NCBI GenBank assembly: GCA_021030915.1
Contig: JAGEMR010000099.1
Coordinates: 1-64,000 of the forward strand
From: Astrothelium macrocarpum
Lineage: Eukaryota; Ascomycota; Dothideomycetes; Trypetheliales; Trypetheliaceae
Length of the DNA stretch: 64,000 bases
Direction: 5' to 3'
The notes beneath the pieces are model-generated. The model was not told the origin of the DNA. It did not search any database and was given only the letters and a program-made list of their open reading frames with translations. Position numbers and translations under genes: made by a program. Below, piece after piece: positions 45,389 through 54,756 of this stretch. Within the stretch, counting starts at the first letter, position 1, and each line of letters begins with the position of its first letter.

Positions 45389-47161
45389 TCAAGAATCGAA
45401 AATCGCTCCGTACGCCGGAACACCACGGGCTTCCAAGCCCTGTACCACCACTTTAGTGACGATCGGATTAGAGATGATGATGACTGCCTCTGCGTTGCTA
45501 CCCCTGAAAATACCGTAGCCCAAAGCCAACAAGTTTCCTCTACCGGTCTGCTTGGTGTCCACGATAATTGCATTAGCATCGGCCTGAAGGACCGATTCCA
45601 TAACATGCTCCCCGAAAGTTGCCAAAGGATTGGGCGCGCTCCAGATGACGCGCATCTGAGGTCGTCGAGGAAGATCGTCTGGAGGAGTCTGCAACAATGA
45701 CATGCAAGGACCAATACCGCTTCCAGTAGCAATGACAACAACGCTGTTGAACAAAAGCGCAACTCGCATGACACCAATAGTCGGTGCACCTTTCACAAAG
45801 ATGCGCTGCTTTGGATACCGAATCAGATCATTCGTCCAGTCACCCGCATTAGAGACGAGTGCCGAAAACCCCTTCCGACCATCGTTGTTGGGAATGGTTG
45901 CGAAAGCATGTGTCTCCTTGAATGGATTGTGAGTTAATCGCAGGCCGTAGCATGTGTCTATCTTTTCAACGTAGTCAAAGTGGAGTCGCAAAGCGTGGTC
46001 GGAGAGGATCTCAGCATCAACTGATCGAAGCCGAAGACGAGTCCACGGATAAATGATGCAACTTGTTACAATGACCAGGAACCAGAAAGGAGGAGTTTGA
46101 ACGAGAACGCTACCAAATGATCTGCGAGAGATCTTGCTGTTACTCAAAACAAGCAACATCGTCTGGAACCAGATGCAAGTAATAGCCGACCATCCAGCAT
46201 ATCGATGTATTTTTTCGAACTGGTTATGATGCTTCGTACGGAATTGCGGATGAGCAAACATAAGAATGGAAATGAGGACCAGCACTGTACATCCAACCGT
46301 TGCGGCGAGCACGATTTTTTCCCATTTGACCTCTGTTCCTAGTCGTCTCGAGGATGAAATTTGGTTAAAAACTAAGCCACAAAGCGCCAAGTACCACATA
46401 GTACCAGCTACGCCACAGCCGGAGTGCACGCCTCCATAACTGTATATCTTGGCCGCGCGTCGTCGGATCCACGTTGGTGCTGACTCCGGCAGACTACAAG
46501 CGATACGGAAGAGAGCGTTGACGACATGCTCGTTTCGCATGAGTACACCAACACAAAAGTTCGCAGCCGCTGCAGTCGCGCAGTTTTCAGGTGTAGCAGG
46601 GATGAAAGAATGATGCTCATCTCCCAATTGGGCAAGGAAAATTATCTGGGCCACGAAGTTGAGGATAAAAACCACCATAAAGAGTCTGCGATAAGTCGAG
46701 AACAGTTCGAAACGCAAGCGATGCCAGATTCGATCATTCTTTGGGCACTCCGGGATAGGATGTTTTTCTTGAATAGCTTTTAGGTCAGCCCTAGTGGCAA
46801 TATGGTTCGACAGATTTAGGGTTCGGGTATCATAGGAAGTCAGCCCAACTGGGGTTTCGGGTTCGGCGCCCGGAAATTTGCCTATAATCTCTAATTAGCC
46901 TACACTAGGGTTTGCAATAACAAATGTCATCCGCGACCGCGAGAGATGATCCTCTGTTTACACTGTTGGGAGGCCCTCAGCAACGTTATTGGAAAGAACT
47001 TTGAGATTCCTCGGCGAATTTGTTTGCGGTCTTGATTCGCTTCAAATGACCTGAGGCCCTCGCAGGAGGCTTCGACGAATTTGTCAAATTCCTCGGGGTA
47101 TCAACTGTAACTTACCGTCGATCAGCTTTGCTGGTTCAGGCCTCTGAACGGGCCGAGCCAT
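45389..47161 (-). CDS. tmpA: TmpA-like integral membrane flavoprotein/oxidoreductase, two exons
   Basis: The model is complement(45389..46881, 47116..47161), 512 residues. Exon 1 (MARPVQRPEPAKLID) ends with donor GTAAGT in phase 1, and exon 2 starts after TTATAG, giving GKFPGAEPETPVGLTSYD. Landmarks: TLNLSNHIATRADLKAIQ, HRLRFELFSTYRRLF, and several membrane spans up to about residue 290. Conserved YGGVHSGCGVAGTMWY lies among the spans, followed by a soluble half with an NAD(P)-binding-like motif (VVIATGSGIGPCMSLL) and RVIWSAPNP. This matches the TmpA family, first described in Aspergillus nidulans as a membrane flavoprotein affecting asexual sporulation. Intron 1 is 234 bases because it holds a MITE-like repeat. 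The gene faces away from the acyl-CoA ligase, with 697 bases between them. Confidence 0.86.
46914..47112 (+). repeat. MITE-like repeat, copy B, inside intron 1 of the tmpA-like gene
   Basis: Starts with gcaataacaaatgtcatccg and shares gggaggccctcagcaacgtt and ggcgaatttgtttgcggtct with the inverted copy at 43157-43365. Its right part (cttcaaatgacctgaggccc) matches the copy at 49684-49992. It occupies most of the 234-base intron, which would be about 35-45 bases without it. Edges are approximate. Confidence 0.72.
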
Positions 47162-47858
47162 TTTGGTTCCCTGAATCGAACGATCTCACGCAAGTCGCAA
47201 GGTAAGTTCTTGTAAAGGTGTTTGTTCGGCCGGTCGGATGGAGGGTATATGTCAGGCCATATGCGCAGGAACGCTACACCTTGATGCCTAAAGTGGAACT
47301 GACGAAGTAGGTACCATTATCATGCTGCAGGTGACTCATAAGTGTTCCATCTGATCCACAAGGCAAATTCAAACTCACTATTGGCACTATACCCAGTGCC
47401 CTTTCACAGTGATGACGTGATTGTAAATCACAGCAAAGTTGTAGGCCAACGAAATCGCCACCATCCTTAGTAACCACAAGATCTATCATGCTATCGAAAA
47501 TAGGATTGTGACCATACTCGGTAGAACTGAAACCTTCCAGAGTCGTAGGCTGTGTACACTCCCACACAAGAGGTCACCTGGCCATAGATGTCGTAATCAT
47601 CACAATTCGGCCATGCAAGCATTATTTCTCAGCATGCGAGCATTTCACCGTATCAGTACGATAAGGAGTTTCACTGAGCATGCAGTGCTCCTTCCGTAAG
47701 TGAGCTCGTTTTCTTTCTCTTTTACTCATCGTCTAATTGGGATGTCACGTTATCTAGATCTCTTTGCCTCACATCTTCCAATGTCACGAAATCTTTCACC
47801 ACATCTTCACTGGGAGTCCTGATCTGAGCAAACACTTGTGGACTGCTGTATTGCTATC
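47162..47858. promoter_or_regulatory. Divergent promoter between tmpA-like and acyl-CoA ligase genes
   Basis: The two starts are 697 bases apart and point outward, so the region should drive both. No defined site was recognised. Small ORFs in it are not credible genes. Confidence 0.4.
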
Positions 47859-49562
47859 ATGGATTCGTATTACGCAAACTCAGGATTTCGTGCTTCTCAA
47901 GACCTTGTATCGTACGTACTTGACCATGACGATTATGACGCTTCAAGAAGCGTCTTGATCGATGCTTCCTCTAATGAAGGACTTGGGTCGATTAGTCGGC
48001 GGGAGGCAGGCAAACTGGTCAGCGATATAATTGATGAGTTCGAGGCGAGCAAAATTAGCTCAGCACAGAGCGTGTGTGTTTGTGTTCACATGTTCAACCA
48101 CATTCTATATCCGATTCTATTTCTTGGCATACTTGGCGCCGGTTGCCACTTTTCTGGCTCTAACCCAGCTTATACCGCTACAGAGCTAGTTCATCATCTT
48201 AAATTGTCCAATGCAGAGGTTGTCATTACGGAAAAATCACACTTGGCCGTAGTTGGCGAAGCCGCTGCAGAATGCGGAATTCCGCAGTCCAAGGTCCTGA
48301 TTTTGGACTTCAGCTCTCAGGTACCTCAAAGTGACCACAGTCACCGTGACCATACCATTCGACCCAATGATGTGTCTCTCTCTTCATTACCTTCATCACC
48401 CAAGAAATGGAGGAAATTCAACCATGATGAGACGGCAAAGAGAACACCTGCAACATTATGCACGACATCGGGGACCACAGGGCTCCCCAAAATGGCTATA
48501 CGGTCACATTACGCTCTTATCTCCGAACATCTAGCTATCATTGATACGGTCAAGAAGGATTACGAAGTTAGACGGCTCATCTCGGCTCCATTCTTTCACG
48601 CCTTTGCCGGACCGCTTGCCCTTATCGACGCTCTCAAAACTGGGGTCGAGACATACGTCATGCGTCGATTTGACATGGCTCAATTCTTAAAGGCTATTGA
48701 GAAGTTCGATATTACAGAAACGATGTGTCCGCCGCCAGTGCTTCTTAGGTTGTATGCATTGCCGGAAAAGGTTCGGGTACCGCTGAAGCGCTTACGCAAG
48801 GTGTCATCAGGTGGAGCTCCTTTAAGCGGTGATATGCAAAACGAGATGATCAAGATGTTCCATCCCAAAGCTCGTATCGTTCAGACGTGGGGTATGACTG
48901 AGGGTGGATGGTTCACAACCTTCCACTATCCTGAGCATGATGCTACTGGCGCTGTCGGCCGATTTCTCCCTGGATATCTAGGGAAAGTGATTGATTATGA
49001 TGGTAACGAGGTTCCGGCAGGCCAGCGAGGCGAACTCGTGGTTCGCGGGCCTGGCAACATGCTAGGCTATCTCGGCAATGACGAAGCTACAGCACTCATG
49101 TTCACGGAGGACGGGTTGATGAGGACAGGTGATATTGGCTATATCAGTGGGGACGGCAAGGTCTATGTGCTCGATCGCAAGAAGGAGCTTATTAAAGTTC
49201 GGGGATGGCAAGTCGCGCCACAGGAACTGGAGGCTCGGCTCCTCGCGCACCAAGATATTATTGACGCTGCAGTGATCGGAATACCTCTTCCGAAGGAAGC
49301 TTCGGAAATGCCGTATGCGTTTGTCGTGTGTACACATGCTTGGACAAAGGATTCGACAAAGGTTGATGAGCTAAAGGAGCTAATCAAGGCTTATCTCTTA
49401 AAGTACTTGGCCCGATATAAAGTCGGAGAGTGTTGCATGCGTTTTGTGGAAGAAATCCCGAAGAGTGCGACGGGAAAGATATTAAAGCGTGTATTGCGGA
49501 AGATGGTGGAAGAAGAGAATGCGATTGCCGCCATCAATGCCAGTAAGGGGGTGGACGGATAG
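47859..49562 (+). CDS. Acyl-CoA ligase (ANL superfamily, 4-coumarate-CoA-ligase-like)
   Basis: Intronless, 567 residues from ATG at 47859 (MDSYYANSGFRASQ); a few codons upstream are open but lack ATG. The adenylation motifs appear in order: the P-loop-like TLCTTSGTTGLPKMA, SSGGAPLSGDM, QTWGMTEGGWF and the hinge region RTGDIGYISGDGKVYVLDRK. Then come KELIKVRGWQVAPQELE and the C-terminal catalytic lysine in PKSATGKILKR. The enzyme should make an acyl-AMP and then an acyl-CoA thioester. The C-terminus (KGVDG) lacks a peroxisomal SKL-type signal, so it may be cytosolic. The aromatic-acid versus fatty-acid preference is not clear. Its divergent partner is the tmpA-like gene; a CaiB/BaiF CoA-transferase and an O-methyltransferase lie 5-9 kb away. 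Confidence 0.92.
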   Translation: MDSYYANSGFRASQDLVSYVLDHDDYDASRSVLIDASSNEGLGSISRREAGKLVSDIIDEFEASKISSAQSVCVCVHMFNHILYPILFLGILGAGCHFSGSNPAYTATELVHHLKLSNAEVVITEKSHLAVVGEAAAECGIPQSKVLILDFSSQVPQSDHSHRDHTIRPNDVSLSSLPSSPKKWRKFNHDETAKRTPATLCTTSGTTGLPKMAIRSHYALISEHLAIIDTVKKDYEVRRLISAPFFHAFAGPLALIDALKTGVETYVMRRFDMAQFLKAIEKFDITETMCPPPVLLRLYALPEKVRVPLKRLRKVSSGGAPLSGDMQNEMIKMFHPKARIVQTWGMTEGGWFTTFHYPEHDATGAVGRFLPGYLGKVIDYDGNEVPAGQRGELVVRGPGNMLGYLGNDEATALMFTEDGLMRTGDIGYISGDGKVYVLDRKKELIKVRGWQVAPQELEARLLAHQDIIDAAVIGIPLPKEASEMPYAFVVCTHAWTKDSTKVDELKELIKAYLLKYLARYKVGECCMRFVEEIPKSATGKILKRVLRKMVEEENAIAAINASKGVDG

Positions 49563-51168
49563 ACGCCAGCATTAGAATAGAATGAGAGTCAAGAATCTTG
49601 CTGAACTGCCTCGCTCCAAAAACCGAGTTTTGTGTTTCGCCATTGTCGAAGTTTGCTTGTAGTAGCCGAATACACCACCAGAGGCTGCAATAAGAAATGT
49701 CGCCCACGATCGTAAAACATAAAAAATTCACCATACATCTTGTAAGGAGGCCCTCAACTATAATGAACGAAAAAATCTGGAAGATTATTTTTGACGAATT
49801 TTTGACAAACAATGTATGATCGCTTGGAATGACATGAGGTCTTCTCAACAAGGCGAACGGCGAATTTCACCTCTTGCCAAAAATTCGTCAAATCATGTAT
49901 ATTTCATGATCGCTTGAAATGACATGAGGTCCTCTCAATGAGGCGAACGGCGAATTTCACTTCTTGCGGTCGCAGGCGACATTTCTTATTACAACCACCA
50001 GTGACATTCTTGATGCGCAGGAAACCCATAGCACCTCGTCCAGAGACAGCTTGTTCGGGCCAGGCTGTTGATCTATCAGCGTACGATGATGCCAGTTCTC
50101 TCAATGGTCATCAATGATGGTCTGACAAGATCCACGTTGACAATTAGAGCCGTATGAGACGATATACGTGCGAACCCGTGTTCGGAGGGAGATCGTTCAT
50201 TTGCATCAGTGAAATAAGTCAATCGGTGTCTAATTCCGGTTTCTCGAAAGACCAGGGGGCTCCTTTCATTCCATCGACTCTCAGCATCAGAACTTCTAAA
50301 CATCTTCAAACTTATTGATCGGAAAATGCCGCTCGGGCCGATCAGAAACTTGAGACTCCGTGCGTCTGTTTAACACGTCGACAAACAAGCCTGCCCCAAT
50401 TTTTACCGACAAACAGAAAGGATACTTGCGAGACATGTGACGTGTTTTTGACGATCCGAAAACCAGCGCCGCGATCTAGAGAAGCCTCAGCTTGCCTGTA
50501 TTTGCTGATAGCGAGAAACATGACCCAATGTCGAGCAGATGAGTCATGGATGTCTGCAACTCCAGGTTGTTCGCAAATTAAGCCAGACAATCCGAATCGT
50601 GGTAACCTAGCCATGCAAAGGAATGACAGTCACCGACGAGTTCGAGCGATCAAGCAAACTACTAGATGGAGAGGCGACTGAGAACCACAGAATCATGGCC
50701 CTGCTTATCTCCAGTGTCAGAAACAAGATCTGGACAAGGGTGGATGCAGAAACTGAAATTCCGTAATGCACAAAGTCTGGGTCACATGCAGCCATAAGGG
50801 GGGCGTTTGTCAAGCAGTCCTTAAAAATAGATGACATGAAAGAGAAATGTCTCACCCTGCTGCAGAGGCTTAATTGAGGTTCCACCAGATAGAGAAGATT
50901 GGAGTAGCTCTATGCCTGTGCTTGGATCAGAAAGAGTCGCAGTCCTCCACCACAAGAAGTCATGACAAAGGACAGGACTAGAAGGCAAAGGTTTCTCCAG
51001 CCAAATCAACCATGTTATCGGCCTTTAAGTATTCGCAAGGAGCACAGTGGCAGCAGAACGAGTGGAGCAGAACAAATACAGAGGAAAACAACGAATTACA
51101 GCCTCTCACCTACCAAAGACTGGAATATTCTTAAACTAAGCAATCTTACGAAGACGATACATTCGGAC
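49563..51168. other. Gene-poor stretch with a MITE-like copy at its left end
   Basis: Apart from the repeat at 49684-49992 this contains only short frames on both strands (90 codons at most) with no motif. It may contain a decayed gene; nothing was called. Confidence 0.4.
49684..49992. repeat. MITE-like repeat, copy C, with inverted ends and an internal tandem repeat
   Basis: The left end (gcaataagaaatgtcgccca) is an inverted near-match of the right end (gcaggcgacatttcttatta). Inside, a unit beginning gatcgcttg(g/a)aatgacatga and continuing through ggcgaacggcgaatttcac occurs twice (about 49818 and 49909). It shares terminal and internal phrases with copies A and B but is about 100 bases longer. 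It lies some 120 bases past the ligase stop. Non-coding. Confidence 0.75.
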
Positions 51169-51489
51169 ATGGACAACGCTTACCATGCCTCTCACGGCCT
51201 TCCTTGGACACATGAAGCCCGAATTATGTCCATCTGGCACTTACGAGACATTTTCGACGCCTTTCCGGCCACCGCGCGCCCTTCCTATATCTCACCTTCG
51301 ATCCTGGAGGAGCTAAATTACCTTGCATCGGCATGTACCAACCGCGGCGAGGCCAATCGATTGATGCTGCGAGCGCGTGATCAACGTATCTGCAATGGGG
51401 ACCGCGGCGCGGGAAGCGCAATTCACGTGTTCGACATCAGGATGGCGACGAGTTTATGGAGGAACGAGTGTGAGTGCAGGAAGAAGTAG
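51169..51489 (+). CDS. Small hypothetical ORF
   Basis: A 106-codon frame from ATG at 51169 (MDNAYHASHGLPWTHEARIM). Composition looks protein-like (ILEELNYLASACTNRGEANR), but no domain is seen and no homologue comes to mind. It could be an exon of something longer or chance. Confidence 0.3.
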   Translation: MDNAYHASHGLPWTHEARIMSIWHLRDIFDAFPATARPSYISPSILEELNYLASACTNRGEANRLMLRARDQRICNGDRGAGSAIHVFDIRMATSLWRNECECRKK

Positions 51490-51734
51490 AGGTCATGAGA
51501 AAGAAATCAGAGGGATCCTACAGCTTTCTTGCAGGATAAGATGTGCGGAGGAGCAAAGTAAGGTACGCGACCACAGGCGACAAAGCTCAAGATGATTTGA
51601 TCAGACTAACAAGAAGTGAAAAGGTGGATATCCGTGCAATGCAAAGATGTGCAATGTATTAGATCGATCACGCAGGCGTGACGCGGTGGAAACGCGCGGG
51701 AGACGCGTTTTGTTTTAGCGTGCTTCAGCCACTA

Positions 51735-53900
51735 GGAGAACTCACCGCCGTATGCACGGGCGCACTGTGTGCACACTCCGAAATTCGTTCAACTCCACAC
51801 TTCGCACCCAAATTACGCCATCAATATGGGCTCAATTGAAGCCGCGATTGCAGCAGCAGATGCGCAGAAACATTCTAATTATAGTCAGCTAGCTAAATAT
51901 TATGGAATTGAACGTTCAATATTGTCACGGCGTCATAGAAATATTATCAAAAATTTTCAAATAATTTAATTTAAGACTCATGCCAATTTTTCACAATATC
52001 AAAAAGAAATATTAATTAAATGAATTAATATATTTACGGATCGTGGTATTCCGCCTTTTAATCGAATGATACGAAATTTCGCAATTCAATTGGCTAAAAT
52101 TGAACTGGGACCGAATTGGTAAAATCGTTTTATATAACGTCATTCTATTGAATTAAAATCAGCCTTTTTGAACATTTTTAATCTCGTATGAAAGAAGGCA
52201 GATAATTATAAACAATTAAAATTTTATTTTGAAATGATATTAATTTTTAATTTTTATTATTTTTGTACTAATATTTATTTAAATAATTCAGAAAATAGAA
52301 TAATATAAGATTCTTCCATATAATATGTATAATATGAATGAAAAAGATTTTGTTATTGGCCAATTTATAAAATAGTACCGAATTTTTATAAAAATAATTT
52401 ATGAATGAGATTTATTACGAGAATCAGATACAGATAATTCTCGGAAATGGATTATTATTTTGATAATAATTTATATAAATAGAATAATATTTCCATCATT
52501 TTTTATTTATAATTTAAAAACGAATTCAATTCAGAATTCTTAATTTCAAAATTTCGATCCAGCTATTCATAATTATAATTTCATAATATCGCCGTCAGAC
52601 TGGACGAATAATGAAATTGGATTTACATGATTAAAAAAAATATTTGATAAATACATTAAAAATAAATTGAAAAATATAAAAGAATACCGCCTTTTGATAA
52701 TGAATGACCACGGAAATTATATAATAATGAGATTTCTCAATTATTATCATTATCATCGAATTCTCATTATTATTTTCCTTTCTCATTCGATTCATCGATT
52801 TCAGTCATTTGATATGAATTTATTCAGTCCATTAACAATTTATTACTCAAATCAATTGGATATATGAATACATCAAATTCAAGATATTAGCCATTTTATT
52901 AAAGGTGATTTCTTTGGATTATTTTGGCAGACGTGGCAGTAAATTTTTATCATTGAAAATATCGCTAATGGATGGCTTAAAACAGATCTCCATCCATTCA
53001 ATTCAGTAACAGTGTTTGATGAAATATCAATTTAACGATCATAACAGCATTCCAGTGGCTCAATAAATTCAGAATCATTCTTCCAATTTATAAATGCTCA
53101 TTGGCGGCATTTTAGACACGATGTAGAATTACAAATGGATCCTCAGATTGGAAAAATATTGAATCGATTCGCAGTTAAATATTTCAAGATGGAAATGGAA
53201 AACAGTATCGTTAAACACGAGAATCAAGATCTCAGAGAGACAATAAAATTAGAGCAGAAGCGTATAAAGAGTCGCAAAACTGTCGATATGCCTGTGGAGT
53301 ATGGTGGAGCCACATTTTGGAGTCCCACCAAAATACAACATATTCAGCAGCAGCAACAGCAAAGGGAAGAGGAGGAGGAGTTGCAAAAGCAACAATAGGA
53401 AATTCAAAAAGCTGAAAAAGCTGTTGCTAGGCAAATTGAAGCTGAATTGAAAGCACAGCGTCGACGCGACCGTGAGAAAGCTCAGCAGGAGCAAAAACGC
53501 CAGCGTGAAATTAAACAGCAATAGCAAAAGGAGGCTAAGAAGCAGCGAACTGTTACAGAACAGCTCCGAAATGAGGCGAAACAGAACAAAACATCACAGC
53601 GAAAGGTAATTACACTAACTGAAAAGTTTCAAAATTTGGTGGTGGATGTGGAGCAGCCTTCAAATGAGCTTAATGCGGCTTCTCGTTCTGGTCGCCCTCA
53701 ACATCAGCATCAACATCCACAACGCTATAATAATTAAATTTCACAATAATTATTATTCATATGAATTTTAGCTACATTTTCAAATCAACCCCATATTAAT
53801 TGCTACTATAGTTGTTGAATTATTTGAGTTCGAAAGCATGGTGTTGAGAATTTGGTGGGTGTGCACACAGCGGAGCCGTGCACACGGCGGTGAGTTCTCC
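51735..53900 (+). mobile_element. Fot1/pogo-like DNA transposon, 2166 bases, partly RIP-damaged
   Basis: The first about 43 bases (ggagaactcaccgccgtatg...) match the inverted right end (53858-53900) with a handful of differences, mostly transitions, and TA lies on both sides. The forward strand still shows the transposase in broken frames. At 51826 MGSIEAAIAAADAQ is followed by an HTH-like NYSQLAKYYGIERSILSRRH, then, past a UGA, a CENP-B/Tc5-type segment (FTDRGIPPFNRMIRNFAIQL, AKIELGPNW). The middle is AT-rich. From 53135 a charged coiled-coil tail is readable (EKAQQEQKRQREIKQQ) with UAG where Gln is expected. No intact product is possible. Confidence 0.92.
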
Positions 53901-54065
53901 TAAAGCCGCTGCTTTTTTGGCATTTTCTTTTGTATCTGCCAAAGCGTCCTTATTACCACACCCTACACAATACGCGACTGCTTGATAGAAATTAGTTTGG
54001 GAGAAAGGTGTCTTTTGCTTTCCCGTGCCAACAACTTTATTATCGTTAAATGAAGTTATGTCCAT
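53820..54065 (-). pseudogene. Small ORF whose 3' end was displaced by the 2166-base element
   Basis: From ATG at 54065 the frame reads MDITSFNDNKVVGTGKQ to NAKKAAAL at 53901, then enters the transposon end and stops at 53820 with an unrelated tail. On the other side of the element, 51732-51715 reads VAEAR and a stop in the same frame once the TA duplication is removed. So the element landed six codons before the original stop. The product is about 60 residues with a CVGCG pair. In-frame sequence continues upstream of the ATG, so it may be the last exon of a larger gene. Function unknown. Confidence 0.55.
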
Positions 54066-54756
54066 CACTTTCGCTAATTTGGAATGAATTTGAACTCTGG
54101 TCCATCAAACCCTGTCGTATACGCCAGGTATGATCCCCCTTCCTACATCTGTATTCTCATCTATCCCGTGACTTTACCCGGATGTCGAGGATGATGTTAC
54201 GATCACGATATTGCGACGTGGCCAATCTCCTGCTATGCGTGCGCATGATGTCAAGTGATCTTCCTATTGGCTTGGTCAAACCTGATTGGAAATTCCCCCA
54301 CACTCATTGGAATCTGAATGTCGCTTCAATTTGGGAAAGCTTTGCCTCCGAGTTATTCAAATCTGTTGGTGAACGGACCGCCAGTCTTGTTCCTGTTGTG
54401 AATCATCAATATTCTGGAGTTGACGGCCTCAATTCCATTCAATTATGGCGGCGTTTGTCAGTGTCCGCAACAATATTCGAGTTCTTTAGGATTGGAAGGA
54501 ATACCACCCTTGCAAGGCTTACTTTTTCCTCCATTCTCCACCTTCCATATCAATGGTCTGATTAAAGTGGGGTTTTCTGATCATTGTAACTTTTTGGAAA
54601 GTCTGATAACAAATGCTCACTTTCACATAGCAGATGGACTCCACAGATTTTGTCATCTCGCATCAAATTTCCGTCTTCTGAGCTTCAGAATGTTCGTGGA
54701 GTGATGATAGCAAATGATCTTGAAGAGATCTCTAGATCCGGGCACAAAAGTCTACC
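54066..54756. other. Spacer with one doubtful forward ORF
   Basis: A frame of 127 codons starts with ATG at 54182 (MSRMMLRSRYCDVANLLLCV) and ends at 54565. It has no motif and was not called as a gene. The rest contains the 3' flank of the CoA-transferase gene. Confidence 0.35.
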
